Source of the DNA: Serratia marcescens subsp. marcescens ATCC 13880
GTDB taxonomy: Bacteria; Pseudomonadota; Gammaproteobacteria; Enterobacterales; Enterobacteriaceae
NCBI RefSeq assembly: GCF_017299535.1
Contig: NZ_CP071238.1
Location: 2,356,001 to 2,420,000 of the forward strand
DNA length: 64,000 nucleotides
Direction: 5' to 3'
Position 1 is the stretch's first letter. Each line of letters starts with the position of its first letter. Below, one piece after another: positions 9,172 through 18,638 of this stretch. The notes beneath the pieces were generated by a model. The model worked only from the letters and a program-made list of their open reading frames with translations. It made no database searches and was not told the origin of the DNA. Both the position numbers and the translations under genes were made by a program.

Positions 9172-9191
9172 ACTTAAAGTCGACTTCAAGT
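9172..9191. promoter_or_regulatory. MerR-type palindromic operator
   Basis: ACTTAAAGTC joined to GACTTCAAGT is a 20-bp near-perfect palindrome of the type bound by MerR-family proteins. It lies just before the chosen merR start (9194) and upstream of the divergent DUF2938 gene. A TTGACT at 9194-9189 on the minus strand could be the -35 of the DUF2938 promoter. Confidence 0.65.
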
Positions 9192-9193
9192 CA

Positions 9194-9586
9194 ATGGCAA
9201 AAGAACTGGATATTGGCGAGGTGGCGCTTTTGAGCGGTATTGCGCCCTCGGCGCTGCGGCATTACGAGAAAAAAGGGCTGATCGCGTCGATAGGCCGCAA
9301 TGGTTTACGTCGCCAATACGCCGCTGGGGTGCTGGATCAACTGAAGCTGATCGCCCTCGGGCGGCTGGCGGGATTTACGCTGGACGAGATCGCCTCGCTG
9401 TTTGACGAGCGGGGACGCATTGCCCTCGATCGCCGGCTGCTGGCGGCGCGGATTGAAGAACTGGATCACACCCTGCGGCGTCTGGGGCAGGTGCGCGCCG
9501 GTTTGCAGCACATGGTCGATTGCCCTGAACCGGAACACCTGCAGTGCCCGCAGTTCAGGAAGCTGCTGCAGCAGGGAGAGTTTTAA
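9194..9586 (+). CDS. MerR-family transcriptional regulator
   Basis: The 130-residue protein has an N-terminal MerR helix-turn-helix ([25 protein letters not shown]), a dimerising coiled coil (residues ~75-110) and a short C-terminal tail with two Cys ([12 protein letters not shown]). The Cys pair could bind a ligand or metal, but the family is not assigned to one. The ATG at 9194 is preferred over a GTG at 9167 because the latter would place coding sequence over the operator palindrome. It probably controls the divergent DUF2938 gene. The gene ends four bases into the convergent clcB 3' end. Confidence 0.8.
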   Translation: MAKELDIGEVALLSGIAPSALRHYEKKGLIASIGRNGLRRQYAAGVLDQLKLIALGRLAGFTLDEIASLFDERGRIALDRRLLAARIEELDHTLRRLGQVRAGLQHMVDCPEPEHLQCPQFRKLLQQGEF

Positions 9587-10884
9587 GCCTCGCGTTTGGG
9601 TGGTGGCGCGGTGTGGTATACCGATACCGGCCGCAGGCCGCGCGACACGGTGGTGGCGATCACGCAGGCCAGCAGAATGCCGGGCAGCAGCGCGTATTCG
9701 CCGGTCATTTCAAACACCATCAGCGCCGCCATGATCGGCGCATGGGTGGTGGCGGCCAGCAGGGTGGCCATGCCGGTCAGCGCCAGCAGCAGCGGCACCG
9801 CCGCATCCATGCCCGGCCACAGGCCGAACAGCTGACCGATGATAGAACCGAGCGCGGCGCCGACGAACAGCGTCGGGGTGAAGACCCCGCCGGGCGCGCC
9901 CGACCCGCTGCTGGCGAGGATCGCCAACAGCTTGCATACCAGGATCGCCCCCAGCAGCAACACCCCCGGCGGCGCGATCAGCAGCGCCTGCACCACGCTG
10001 TAACCGTTGCCCCACACCTGCGGGAACAGCAGCGAAAGCAGCCCGACGATCAGGCCGCCCAGCGCCAGCTGCAACGGCGGCTTCAACCGCAGCGATCGGA
10101 ACGCGCGGCCGGTGGCGGTCATCAACCACAAAAACAGCGGCCCGCCGGCGCCGGCCACCACGCCGACCAGCGCCATCAGCAGGTATTGCGTCGGCAGAGG
10201 GGCGGAGAGCGGCGTCACCAGGTAGAGCGGCGCCTGGCCGCCGTTGAGCAGGTTGGTCATCAGCAGGGCGCTCACTGCGGCGATCACGACCGGGCCGAGC
10301 GAGGCCAGCATCAGGGTGCCGAACAGGATCTCGGCGATAAACAGGCTGCCCGCCAACGGCGCATGATAGGCGCTGGCCATCCCGGCGGCGGCGGCGCAGG
10401 CCACCCACAGTTTCCATTCTTTCTCGTGCGTAAAGCGCTGGGCGAAGAGCGATCCCACCAGCGCCGCCAGCAGGATCATCGCACCTTCACGGCCGATGGC
10501 GCTGCCGCTCGACACCACCAGCAGCGACGCCAGACACTTCACCAGACTGGCGCCGGTATCCAGCTTGCCGTTGCCGGTCTCAATCGCTTCCATATAGTCG
10601 GTGGGCGCCGCCGGACGCTGGTGACGGTAGCGCTGGTGAATATACAGCAGCAGGCCCGCCGCCAGACCGCCCAGCGCGGGCGTCAGCGCGCGTCGCCAGC
10701 CGGGCAGCGCGGCGGCGGCGGCCACCAGGCTGCCGTCGGCATTGCCGAGCAGCAGCCACTCGAGGCCAATCATCGAACGGTGGAACAGCCACACCGCCAG
10801 GGCGGCGGCGACGCCGATAAACACGGCGATAAACAGGCTGCGCAGCAGGGCGCGATAGTGGTGCAGGTGGACCAATCTTTTCAT
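9583..10884 (-). CDS. clcB: ClcB voltage-gated ClC-type chloride channel/transporter
   Basis: The 433-residue inner-membrane protein has the ClC selectivity motifs GSAIGREG (with the gating Glu) and [11 protein letters not shown], plus about 10-12 helices. It aligns with E. coli ClcB throughout ([32 protein letters not shown]). In E. coli ClC proteins support extreme acid resistance as an electrical shunt. The order mlc-ynfK-clcB follows the enteric terminus arrangement. The ribosome-binding site is weak, so the N-terminus is less certain than the rest. Confidence 0.92.
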   Translation of the reverse strand: MKRLVHLHHYRALLRSLFIAVFIGVAAALAVWLFHRSMIGLEWLLLGNADGSLVAAAAALPGWRRALTPALGGLAAGLLLYIHQRYRHQRPAAPTDYMEAIETGNGKLDTGASLVKCLASLLVVSSGSAIGREGAMILLAALVGSLFAQRFTHEKEWKLWVACAAAAGMASAYHAPLAGSLFIAEILFGTLMLASLGPVVIAAVSALLMTNLLNGGQAPLYLVTPLSAPLPTQYLLMALVGVVAGAGGPLFLWLMTATGRAFRSLRLKPPLQLALGGLIVGLLSLLFPQVWGNGYSVVQALLIAPPGVLLLGAILVCKLLAILASSGSGAPGGVFTPTLFVGAALGSIIGQLFGLWPGMDAAVPLLLALTGMATLLAATTHAPIMAALMVFEMTGEYALLPGILLACVIATTVSRGLRPVSVYHTAPPPKREA

Positions 10885-11009
10885 GCGTGGGCGGCGTCGT
10901 GAGAAAAATCAAAGGGTCATCAGCGCATTGTGCTTGGCGCTCCGGCCGATGACCAGTGAATCTTTAGCAAACTGCGGCATAGGCGGGGCGGCGAGCGCCC
11001 CGGCGGGGG

Positions 11010-12149
11010 TTATTGCGGCGTCAACACCCGGCGCGTGCGGCCGGAACTGAGGTAGTCGGCGATATAATCCTGCGAGATTTCGCCGCTGTAGCGGCCGTCT
11101 TCATCGACGATCGGCATCCAGGAGGTGTTGTGTTCGTACAGCTTGGACAGCACTACGCGCAGGTTCTCCTCCGCGCGGGCGGTGACGCGAAAGCGGTGCA
11201 GGCTGTCGGCGCACACCCCGGGCGCGCCGCGCGCCTCACGGCGTTTGACGTAGCCCAGCGGTTTGCCGTCGGCGTCCACCACCGTCACCGAGCGGGCGTC
11301 GATATCGTCCATCAGCCCGAACGCCTCCACTAGCGGCGTCTCCCGCCGCACCGTCACCGTTTCCTGTTGATCGGCCACGTCGCCGGCCTGCACCAGCAGC
11401 AGGCGCTTCAGCGTGCGATCCTGGCCGACAAAGGAGGCGACGAAGTCGTTCGCCGGGCGCGCCAGCAGCTCATCGGCGCTGGCGTTCTGCACGATCTTGC
11501 CCTGGCGGAACACCGCGATGCGATCGCCGAGCTTCAGCGCTTCGTCGATGTCGTGGCTGACCAGCATCACGGTCTTCTTCAGCTGACGCTGCATGTCGAG
11601 AAACTCGTTTTGGATGGTTTCGCGGTTGATCGGATCCACCGCGCCGAAGGGTTCATCCATCAGCAGCACCGGCGGATCGGCCGCCAGCGCGCGGATCACG
11701 CCGATGCGCTGCTGCTGCCCGCCGGACATCTCTTTCGGGTAGCGGTGCAAAAAGCGCTTGGGATCCAGCGCCACCATGCTCATCAGCTCCTCGGCGCGAT
11801 CGTGGCAGCGTTTTTTGTCCCAGCCCAGCATGCGCGGCACTACGGTGATGTTCTCCTCGATGGTCATGTTGGGGAACAGACCGATCTGCTGGATGACGTA
11901 GCCGATTTTGCGGCGCAGGCTGACAGTATCCAGCGCGCTGGTGTCTTCGCCGTTGATCAGAATGGTGCCGCCGGTGGGTTCGATCAGGCGGTTGATCATC
12001 TTCAGCGTGGTGGTTTTGCCGCAGCCGGAAGGGCCGAGCAGCACGCAGATTTCGCCTTCCGGCACGTCCAGATTGATGTTGTCGACGGCGTTGAACGGTG
12101 TGCCGTTCTTCTGCATGAACTGTTTGGTCAGATTTTCCAATTTAATCAT
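11010..12149 (-). CDS. osmV: OsmV, osmoprotectant ABC transporter ATPase
   Basis: The 379-residue ATPase has Walker A GPSGCGKTT, signature MSGGQQQR and Walker B VLLMDEPF, followed by paired CBS domains from about residue 250 to the end, as in glycine-betaine (ProV/OpuCA) ATPases. The ATG at 12149 overlaps the osmW stop by four bases, which implies translational coupling. It is the last gene of a four-gene operon (osmY-osmX-osmW-osmV in the reading direction). The Salmonella OsmU system, also near clcB, imports glycine betaine and choline-O-sulfate; the same role is inferred here. Confidence 0.92.
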   Translation of the reverse strand: MIKLENLTKQFMQKNGTPFNAVDNINLDVPEGEICVLLGPSGCGKTTTLKMINRLIEPTGGTILINGEDTSALDTVSLRRKIGYVIQQIGLFPNMTIEENITVVPRMLGWDKKRCHDRAEELMSMVALDPKRFLHRYPKEMSGGQQQRIGVIRALAADPPVLLMDEPFGAVDPINRETIQNEFLDMQRQLKKTVMLVSHDIDEALKLGDRIAVFRQGKIVQNASADELLARPANDFVASFVGQDRTLKRLLLVQAGDVADQQETVTVRRETPLVEAFGLMDDIDARSVTVVDADGKPLGYVKRREARGAPGVCADSLHRFRVTARAEENLRVVLSKLYEHNTSWMPIVDEDGRYSGEISQDYIADYLSSGRTRRVLTPQ

Positions 12150-12796
12150 GAGCGGATCCCCTTGGGCGTGAGCGCAATTTGCAAGCGGTGCAATAACCAA
12201 TCGAGGACGATCGCCAGCAGGCTGATCATCACGGCTCCGGTAATCAACTGGCGAATGTCGCTGCTGCTGATGCCGTTGAGCAGCAGCAGGCCGAGGCCGC
12301 CGGCGCCGATCACCGCGGCGATCGCCATCACGCCGATATTCATCACCACGGCGGTGCGAATGCCGCCGAAAATGACCGGCAGCGCCACCGGGATCTCCAC
12401 CCAGCGCAGGCGTTGCCAGAACGTCATGCCGATGCCGCGGCCGGCTTCGCGCAGCCCGCCGGGCAGGTTGTCGAGCGCGGTGTGGGTATTGCGCACGATC
12501 GGCAGCAGCGAGTAGAGGAACACCGCGGTGATCGCCGGTACGTAGCCAATGCCGTGGCCGATTAAGGAAAACAGCGGGATCATCAGCCCGAACAGAGCGA
12601 TGGAGGGCACGGTCAGCACCAGCGTGGCCAGGCTCAGCACCGGCGTCGCCAGCCATTTGTGGCGGACGATCAGCACGCCGAGCGGCACGCCGATCAGGAT
12701 CGCCAGGCCGACGGCGATGCCGATCAGCAGCAGGTGTTCCAGCGTCAATCCGGCGATATAGGCCCAGTTTTGCCAGGCGTAAAGTAAGGTATTCAT
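12146..12796 (-). CDS. osmW: OsmW, osmoprotectant ABC transporter permease
   Basis: This 216-residue permease has five to six transmembrane helices and the permease loop EAGRGIGMTFWQRLRWVEIPVA that contacts the ATPase. Two tandem ATGs (12799, 12796) are available. The second gives a usable spacing to the AGGAGG that overlaps the osmX stop codon. It overlaps osmV by ATGA. It pairs with OsmY as the second membrane subunit. Confidence 0.9.
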   Translation of the reverse strand: MNTLLYAWQNWAYIAGLTLEHLLLIGIAVGLAILIGVPLGVLIVRHKWLATPVLSLATLVLTVPSIALFGLMIPLFSLIGHGIGYVPAITAVFLYSLLPIVRNTHTALDNLPGGLREAGRGIGMTFWQRLRWVEIPVALPVIFGGIRTAVVMNIGVMAIAAVIGAGGLGLLLLNGISSSDIRQLITGAVMISLLAIVLDWLLHRLQIALTPKGIRS

Positions 12797-12804
12797 CATG
12801 CCTC

Positions 12805-13713
12805 CTAAATCAGGCCGCGCTGCTTGAGGAACGCGTCGGCGACCTGTTGCGGCGTCTGGTAGTCGATATCCACCTTGGCGTTAAGCTCGGTGATCACCTG
12901 ATTGTTGAACTGTTTCGACAGCGTGTTCAGCGCCGCTTCCAGCCCCGGCGTGTTTTGCAACACGTCGGCGCGCACCACCGGCGTGACCGCATAGCTCGGG
13001 AAATAGCCTTTGTCGTCTTCCAGCACCTGCAGATCGAAGCCTTTCACCCGGCCGTCGGTGGTGTACACCAGCCCGGCGTCGACGAAGCCGTCGCGGATGG
13101 CGTTGTAGACCAGGCCGGGGTCCATCTGGCGGATTTGCGGGCGATCCAGCGGCATGTCGTACAGCGCCTGCATCGGTTTCAGACCGTCCGAACGGCCGGC
13201 GAACTCCAGATCCAGCCCCAGCAGCCAGTTGTGTTTCGGATCGGTTTTACGCACCTGTTCCACTTTGGCCACCAGCTGCGACATCGTGCGGATCTGCTCT
13301 TTTTCCGCGCGCCGGCGCTGCATGGCGAAGGCATAGGTGTTGTTCATGTCCGCCGGCTGCAGCCACACCAGGCCGAGTTTGGCGTCGAGCTTTTTCACCG
13401 TGTCGTAGGTTTCCTGCGGCGACATGCGCTTATTGATGTGGTTAAAGATGATCAGCGAGGTGCCGGTGTATTCCCAGGTCATGTCGATCTGTTTGTTGAT
13501 CATCGCGTTGCGGGTGATCACCGTAGCCAGATTGGTTTTGGGTTCGACCTGAAAACCTTTGGCCCGCAGGTATTGCACGGTGATCGCCGACAGAATGCGC
13601 TGTTCGGTAAAGTTCTTGCTCGCCAGCGTCAGCGGGGCGGCCCAGGCGGCCGCACCGGTCATCAGCAAGGAGAACAGCAGCGCGTGGCGGAGGGGTTGTA
13701 ACCATCGAGTCAT
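12805..13713 (-). CDS. osmX: OsmX, periplasmic osmoprotectant-binding protein
   Basis: The 302-residue protein has a cleavable signal peptide (hydrophobic core [14 protein letters not shown], cleavage near residue 25) and the OpuAC-type fold. The blocks [17 protein letters not shown] and YTGTSLI are typical of betaine/choline-binding proteins, and [19 protein letters not shown] also fits. It lies between the two permease genes. It delivers substrate to OsmW/OsmY. Confidence 0.9.
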   Translation of the reverse strand: MTRWLQPLRHALLFSLLMTGAAAWAAPLTLASKNFTEQRILSAITVQYLRAKGFQVEPKTNLATVITRNAMINKQIDMTWEYTGTSLIIFNHINKRMSPQETYDTVKKLDAKLGLVWLQPADMNNTYAFAMQRRRAEKEQIRTMSQLVAKVEQVRKTDPKHNWLLGLDLEFAGRSDGLKPMQALYDMPLDRPQIRQMDPGLVYNAIRDGFVDAGLVYTTDGRVKGFDLQVLEDDKGYFPSYAVTPVVRADVLQNTPGLEAALNTLSKQFNNQVITELNAKVDIDYQTPQQVADAFLKQRGLI

Positions 13714-13726
13714 CGCGTTTCTCCCA

Positions 13727-14443
13727 TCAGGATGCGGTGTGCGGGCTGAGCCGGCGACCGAGACCGGCCAGCGCCAGATCGAGCAGCAGGGCGATCAGCG
13801 CGGTGGCGGCGGCGCCGAGGATCAGCGTCGGAAAGTCGTTCAGGTAGATGCCGGGGAAAATTAGCTCGCCGTAGCTGCTGGCGCCGATCAAAAACGCCAG
13901 CGGCGCGGTGCCGACGTTAATCGCCATCGCGATGCGCACCCCGGCGAAGATCACCGGCAGGGCGTTGGGCAGTTCGACCTGGCGCAGCCGCTGTCCGGCG
14001 GTCATGCCAATACCGTTGGCGGCCTCGACCAGCGCCGGCGGCACCGAACGCAGGCCGGCATAGGTATTGCGCACGATAGGCAGCAGCGAGGCGAGGAACA
14101 ACGCCACCACCGCCGGCCGGTCGCCGATGCCGATGATCACCATCGCCAGCGCCAGCACCGCCAGCGGCGGCAGGGTGTTGCCGACGTTAAAGATCTGCAT
14201 CACGTGCTCCGCCCAGCGGCGGGCGAAAGGGCGGCTCAGCAGGATGCCGCTGGGAATGCCGACCAGCAGCGACAGCAGCATGGAACACACCACCAGGAAC
14301 ATGTGTTGCTGGCCGAGGTAGATCAAATCTTCCCGGCGCGACTTGAGGGTTTCCCAACCGATGCCGTAAACCAGCAGCGCGATGACGGCGATAAACAACA
14401 GGCTCCCGAGGAGCAGGCGCCGGTATGGCGCTGACTTGTGCAT
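13727..14443 (-). CDS. osmY: OsmY, second osmoprotectant ABC permease
   Basis: The 238-residue permease has about six helices and the loop [22 protein letters not shown]. It is the first gene of the osm operon. The ATG at 14443 (MHKSAPYRR) has CGGAGGACG upstream; in-frame upstream starts would add an Arg-rich segment unlike the family. This is the permease of the OsmU system, not the unrelated E. coli periplasmic stress protein also called OsmY. Confidence 0.88.
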   Translation of the reverse strand: MHKSAPYRRLLLGSLLFIAVIALLVYGIGWETLKSRREDLIYLGQQHMFLVVCSMLLSLLVGIPSGILLSRPFARRWAEHVMQIFNVGNTLPPLAVLALAMVIIGIGDRPAVVALFLASLLPIVRNTYAGLRSVPPALVEAANGIGMTAGQRLRQVELPNALPVIFAGVRIAMAINVGTAPLAFLIGASSYGELIFPGIYLNDFPTLILGAAATALIALLLDLALAGLGRRLSPHTAS

Positions 14444-14951
14444 GATGTTGCGTCCTCCGTTGCGCGGAGCGGCCGATAGGCGGCGCATTCCGCTCTGATT
14501 GTTGCCCACGGCCCGGCGGGCGTGGCGGTACAAAACGGGCGTTTCGCATGAGGTTAGCGACATTGAGCGAAGGGTGCGTTCGGCACAGCGTGCTGAACGT
14601 AGGCTCAATACGTGAGTTAATCAGCATAAGATACTGATATTTAAACCCGAGAAAGCACGAGGCCCAAAGGCGCCGGCTAGGGAAGGTATAGCACCCTGTC
14701 GTTGACCGTGCCAAGTTTTATGAGCAAAATCAGCTGATTGAGTTTGCCCGTATTGGCGCCGCAGCCCGCGTCAGCGCTGGGATGCGCGTAAAGTGAAAAA
14801 AAATCGCGGCAAAACGTTACGCCGTAACAGTTAGTCCAAATGGTGCGATTCGCTATCGGCAACGGCGGGATGTGAGGGCGGATAGACTTGGCGCAGGCGC
14901 TTGCTGATATACTCAGGGAAAATAAAAACGCTAGGAAGCCTGCATAACGCC
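14444..14951. promoter_or_regulatory. Divergent promoter region, osm operon and DHA2 pump
   Basis: This 508-base gap has no convincing gene. On the plus strand, TGATATACT at 14905-14913 is an extended -10 that would start transcripts about 30 bases before the pump gene. On the minus strand, TGCTATACC near 14695-14687 resembles a sigma-S-type extended -10 and would fit osmotic control of osmYXWV, but it is about 245 bases from osmY. An Arg/Cys-rich minus-strand reading frame here looks spurious. Confidence 0.45.
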
Positions 14952-16439
14952 ATGACAAATAACGTTTCACCCGCACCCATTGCCCATCGCCCGCTGATCC
15001 TGATCGCCTGCATGCTGGCGATGTTCATGTCGGCGATCGAAGCCACCATCGTCGCCACCGCCATGCCGACCATCATCGGCGATCTCGGCGGCTTCTCGCT
15101 GCTGGGCTGGGTGTTCGCGGTCTATTTGCTGGCGCAGGCGATCACCATTCCCATCTACGGCCGGCTGGCGGATCTCTACGGCCGCAAGCGGGTGTTCTTC
15201 TTCGGCGCGACGCTGTTCCTGCTGGGATCGGTGCTGTGCGGCTTCGCCCCCGACATGTATTGGCTGATCGGCTTCCGCTTATTGCAGGGATTGGGCGCCG
15301 GCGCCATCATGCCGATCGCGTCCACCATCATCGGTGATATCTACAGCGCCACCGAACGGCCGAAGGTGATGGGCTACCTGTCGAGCGTGTGGGGCGTATC
15401 GGCGATCATCGGCCCGCTGCTGGGCGCGTTTATCGTGCAACACCTGCCGTGGGCGCTGGTGTTCTGGGTCAACCTGCCGATCGGCCTGTTGGCGATGTTC
15501 TTCCTCTGGCGCTATCTGCCGGCGCATCAGCAACTGCGGCGGCACGCGCTGGATCTGGCGGGCACCGCCTGGCTGACGCTGTTCGTTTCGGCGCTGCTGC
15601 TGGCGTTGTTGCAGATGGAAAGCCTCGGATGGTGGGTGGCGCCGTTGTTGGCGCTGGCGGCGGCGTCGCTGGCGCTGTTGATACGTCAGGAGCGGCGCGC
15701 GGTCGAACCGCTGTTCCCGTTGGCGCTGTGGCAAAGCCGGGTGATCGTCGCCGGCAACATCGGCGGGCTGGTGATTGGCGCGGCGATGATGGGCATCAGC
15801 GCCTTTCTGCCGACCTTCATTCAGGGCGTGATGGGGGGCTCACCGCTGGAGGCGGGCACCACGCTGGCGCTGATGTCGATTGGTTGGCCGTTGGCCAGCA
15901 CGCTGAGCGGCCGTTTGATGCTGATGACTTCGTATCGCGCCACGGCGCTGCTGGGCGCACTGCTGTTGGTGGCAGGCGGCCTGATCCTGCTGATGTTGCA
16001 GCCGAACGGCGGTCTGCTGTGGGGCCGGGTGGCGGCGTTTATGGTCGGCGCCGGCATGGGATTGTGCAACACGACGTTTTTAGTGTCGGTGCAGAACGCG
16101 GCGCATTACAGCATTCGCGGCATTGCCACCGCCTGTACGGTGTTTACCCGCATGGTGGGTTCGGCCATCGGCACCGCGATTTTGGGCGCCACGCTGAACC
16201 TCAACCTGCAGTGGCGTTTGCCGGAAATTGACGATCCGGTGCAGCGTCTGATGGAGCCGGCGGTGCGCCAGAGCATGGGGAGTGAGGCGCTGGCGCAGCT
16301 TATCCAGCAGGTGGCGGCTTCGCTGCATTGGGTGTTCCTGGTGTCGGCGTTGGTGTCGTTGCTGGCGCTGGCGGCGGCGATGCTGATCCCGGCGCGTTGT
16401 CGGCCGCAAGGCGAAGAGGAAGAGGCGGAGCAGGCGTAA
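14952..16439 (+). CDS. DHA2-family MFS multidrug efflux transporter
   Basis: This 495-residue, 14-helix drug:H+ antiporter carries motif D1 (AIEATIVATAMPTI), motif A (GRLADLYGRKRVF) and motif C (WGVSAIIGPLLGAFIV), which marks exporters. It lacks an adjacent membrane-fusion gene, so it probably works alone in the inner membrane rather than as an EmrAB-TolC pump. The ATG at 14952 is chosen because the upstream TTG frame has no ribosome-binding site; AGGAAG lies 13 bases before the ATG, a little far. The substrate is unknown. Confidence 0.82.
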   Translation: MTNNVSPAPIAHRPLILIACMLAMFMSAIEATIVATAMPTIIGDLGGFSLLGWVFAVYLLAQAITIPIYGRLADLYGRKRVFFFGATLFLLGSVLCGFAPDMYWLIGFRLLQGLGAGAIMPIASTIIGDIYSATERPKVMGYLSSVWGVSAIIGPLLGAFIVQHLPWALVFWVNLPIGLLAMFFLWRYLPAHQQLRRHALDLAGTAWLTLFVSALLLALLQMESLGWWVAPLLALAAASLALLIRQERRAVEPLFPLALWQSRVIVAGNIGGLVIGAAMMGISAFLPTFIQGVMGGSPLEAGTTLALMSIGWPLASTLSGRLMLMTSYRATALLGALLLVAGGLILLMLQPNGGLLWGRVAAFMVGAGMGLCNTTFLVSVQNAAHYSIRGIATACTVFTRMVGSAIGTAILGATLNLNLQWRLPEIDDPVQRLMEPAVRQSMGSEALAQLIQQVAASLHWVFLVSALVSLLALAAAMLIPARCRPQGEEEEAEQA

Positions 16440-16447
16440 AGGAAAAT

Positions 16448-16478
16448 GAAAAGGAAAGGGCGCGGCTGTTGCGCGCCC
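16448..16478 (-). terminator. Terminator of the DUF1161 gene
   Basis: On the minus strand a GGGCGCG/CGCGCCC stem is followed by CTTTCCTTTTC. It sits just after the DUF1161 stop. On the plus strand no T-run follows, so it serves the leftward gene. Confidence 0.7.
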
Positions 16479-16495
16479 TGGGTAGCCGATGCGGC

Positions 16496-16795
16496 TTACT
16501 GCGCGTTGGAGGTGTCCTGGCTGGTGCCGGTCTGCGCCGCGTCACCACTATCGTCGCCATTGTTCAGGCGGGTATAAACGATCTTCTGGGTGTCGTTTTC
16601 GCAGTGGCCGACCACCTGGCCGCCCGCTTGATCGGCCTGATCGTTAGGCACGATCTCCAGTTTGAAGCCGGACTCCGGAACGCCGTTATTGACGATTTTT
16701 TGCGAAATGTCCGCTTTCACGCTTTCACAGGAGGCCAGGGCCGCCAATGGGGCGCCGGCCAGCAATACAGCGGTTAATATCAGCGTTTTCTTCAT
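16496..16795 (-). CDS. DUF1161 family periplasmic protein
   Basis: This is a 99-residue secreted protein with signal peptide MKKTLILTAVLLAGAPLAALA. The mature part begins with SCESVKADISQKIVNNG and continues with PNDQADQAGGQVVGHC and TQKIVYTR, the DUF1161 signature. Two Cys probably form a disulfide. The tail is rich in Asn, Asp, Ser and Thr. The ATG at 16795 is preferred to the adjacent GTG at 16798. Function is unknown. Confidence 0.85.
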   Translation of the reverse strand: MKKTLILTAVLLAGAPLAALASCESVKADISQKIVNNGVPESGFKLEIVPNDQADQAGGQVVGHCENDTQKIVYTRLNNGDDSGDAAQTGTSQDTSNAQ

Positions 16796-16884
16796 CACGT
16801 CATCCTTTTAGACAATGAACTTCCTGTAACAGGATAGCAGCAACGGCGGCCGGGTTTCACGCATGCCCGCCCGCCGCAGGCGGA

Positions 16885-17253
16885 TTAAGGATTAATCCGA
16901 CGCCCGGTCTGGCGATCCAGGCATTTACGGGTGTCCGGTTCCCAGTAGGCGTTGACGTTGTTGCTGTCGTTGCAGCGGTCTTCGTCATCCGCCGCGCGAT
17001 CGGCCTTGTCGAACTCTTTCTCGACGCGGGTGTTGACCTTGTGGCGCAGGGATTTGGTATCATTCCACTGCTCTTTGCTTTGGCGCGCTTCTTCGGTGCT
17101 CATCGCGCCGCTGCCTTTGCCATCGACGGTGACGCAGGTGCTGCCCTGCGTGCAGGTGGCGGCCAGCGCCGGCGCCTGCCAGGCGCCCATGACGGCCAGC
17201 ATGGCGACCGGCAGCATCCCGCGCAGCAGTCGTTGGGTCGAAAATGTTTTCAT
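16885..17253 (-). CDS. ynfB: YnfB, DUF1283 family periplasmic protein
   Basis: The 122-residue protein has a signal peptide ending near ALAAT. The mature part matches E. coli Ynf[23 protein letters not shown], then a Cys-containing segment and [20 protein letters not shown] near the C-terminus. It is divergent from ynfA exactly as in E. coli. The start at 17253 has AAGGATG upstream. Function is unknown. Confidence 0.9.
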   Translation of the reverse strand: MKTFSTQRLLRGMLPVAMLAVMGAWQAPALAATCTQGSTCVTVDGKGSGAMSTEEARQSKEQWNDTKSLRHKVNTRVEKEFDKADRAADDEDRCNDSNNVNAYWEPDTRKCLDRQTGRRINP

Positions 17254-17401
17254 CGTTTCATCCTTATGAGTGAGTGCGCCTGATGATGGCGGCACTGGCG
17301 TTACCTCGCCCGCAGGCGTGGTGATAAATATACCACCGCGCTCCTGGAATTCACCAGCCAAGCGCCGATTCGTTTACTTTATCGAGAGAAAACTGCGACC
17401 G

Positions 17402-17728
17402 ATGTTAAAAACTACGCTGTTGTTTTTCGCCACCGCCCTGGCTGAAATTATCGGCTGTTTCCTGCCTTACCTGTGGCTCAAGAAGCAGGGCAGCGCCTGG
17501 CTGCTGCTGCCGGCGGCATTGAGCCTGATGCTGTTTGTCTGGCTATTGACGCTGCATCCGGCGGCCAGCGGGCGGGTCTATGCGGCCTACGGCGGTGTGT
17601 ATGTGGCGACCGCGCTGCTGTGGCTGCGGGTGGTGGACGGGGTCAAGCTGTCTGCGCTGGATTGGGTCGGCGCCGGCGTGGCGCTGGCGGGCATGCTGAT
17701 TATCGTTTCCGGCTGGCGCGCGGCCTGA
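17402..17728 (+). CDS. ynfA: YnfA, UPF0060 small inner-membrane protein
   Basis: The 108-residue protein has four transmembrane helices. It matches YnfA in length and sequence ([49 protein letters not shown]). It belongs to the DMT/SMR-like superfamily, and SMR-like efflux has been proposed for Shigella YnfA. Pairing with ynfB and the neighbourhood support the name. Confidence 0.93.
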   Translation: MLKTTLLFFATALAEIIGCFLPYLWLKKQGSAWLLLPAALSLMLFVWLLTLHPAASGRVYAAYGGVYVATALLWLRVVDGVKLSALDWVGAGVALAGMLIIVSGWRAA

Positions 17729-17735
17729 GGAAACG

Positions 17736-17757
17736 CGGCGGGAGTCGCCTCCCGCCG
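17736..17757. terminator. Hairpin between convergent ynfA and ydfG
   Basis: CGGCGGGAG/CTCCCGCCG form a perfect 9-bp stem with a TCGC tetraloop, placed between two convergent stop codons. T-runs are absent or weak, so its termination strength is uncertain. Confidence 0.5.
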
Positions 17758-17764
17758 TCGCGGC

Positions 17765-18514
17765 TCAGGCGCCGCGGTGGATGTTCAGCCCGGCAAAGGA
17801 CTGGCTGACCGGCATCATTTCCAGCGTGTTGATGTTGACGCGCGCCGGCAACGTCGCGACCCAGAACACCGACTCGGCGATATCTTCCGGCGTCAGCGCA
17901 TCGGCGCCTTCGTAGGTTTTGTTGACCTTGCCGTCATCGCCCTTGAATCGCACGTTGGAGAATTCGGTGCCGCCCACCAGGCCCGGCTCGATATCGGTCA
18001 CGCGAATGCGCGTGCCGTGCAGATCGGCGCGCAGGCCCAGGCTGAACTGTTTGACGAACGCCTTGGTGGCGCCGTACACGTTGCCGCCGGCGTAAGGCCA
18101 GTTGGCGGCGGTGGAGCCGATGTTGATCACATGGCCGACGTTGCGCTCGACCATGGCCGGCAACAGCGCGCGGGTCATGTTCACCAGCCCCTTGGCGTTG
18201 GTGTCGATCATGGTTTCCCAGTCATCGGCGTTGGCCTTGTGCGCCGGCTCCAGCCCCAACGCCAGCCCGGCGTTGTTCACCAGCACGTCAATTTGACGCA
18301 GCTCGGCCGGCAGTGCCTCGATCGCCTGTTGAATGGCGGCACGGTTGCGCACGTCGAGCCGCACGATGTGCAGCGCTTCGCCCAGTTCTTCTTGTAGCTC
18401 TTCGAGACGCTCAAGGCGGCGCCCGGCGGCGATCACCTGGTGGCCTTCACGGATAAAACGGCGCGCAATAGCCTCACCGAAACCGGAGGTGGCGCCGGTA
18501 ACAAAAATAATCAT
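17765..18514 (-). CDS. ydfG: YdfG, NADP-dependent 3-hydroxy acid dehydrogenase
   Basis: The 249-residue short-chain dehydrogenase has the cofactor motif TGATSGFG, NNAG at residue ~85, and the catalytic Ser/Tyr/Lys set within IGSTAANWPYAGGNVYGATK. It aligns end to end with E. coli YdfG (248), including DTNAKGLVNMTRA and GLVGGTEFSNVRFKGDDGK. The enzyme oxidises L-allo-threonine and serine and reduces malonic semialdehyde. The ATG at 18514 follows TTGAGGAAC. In E. coli ydfG adjoins dcp; here dcp lies 25 kb away, separated by the fec, guaD and microcin regions. Confidence 0.93.
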   Translation of the reverse strand: MIIFVTGATSGFGEAIARRFIREGHQVIAAGRRLERLEELQEELGEALHIVRLDVRNRAAIQQAIEALPAELRQIDVLVNNAGLALGLEPAHKANADDWETMIDTNAKGLVNMTRALLPAMVERNVGHVINIGSTAANWPYAGGNVYGATKAFVKQFSLGLRADLHGTRIRVTDIEPGLVGGTEFSNVRFKGDDGKVNKTYEGADALTPEDIAESVFWVATLPARVNINTLEMMPVSQSFAGLNIHRGA

Positions 18515-18638
18515 GTTGCTGTTCCTCAACTGTTTTTACCCTACATGCCTCTATCATTAGCACAAACCCGCAGGCAGTGGCAGCGGTTATCACGGCGGAA
18601 AGCAAAAAAGGTCACACCGGGCCGGCGGCCGATGCTGT

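Noticed and set aside
9544..10902. Long open frame antisense to clcB
   Set aside because: Gln/Arg/His-rich composition typical of a shadow frame; clcB has all ClC motifs.
14677..14976. Minus-strand 99-codon frame with a signal-peptide-like start upstream of the DHA2 pump
   Set aside because: Overlaps the pump promoter and start, has no ribosome-binding site and no known family.
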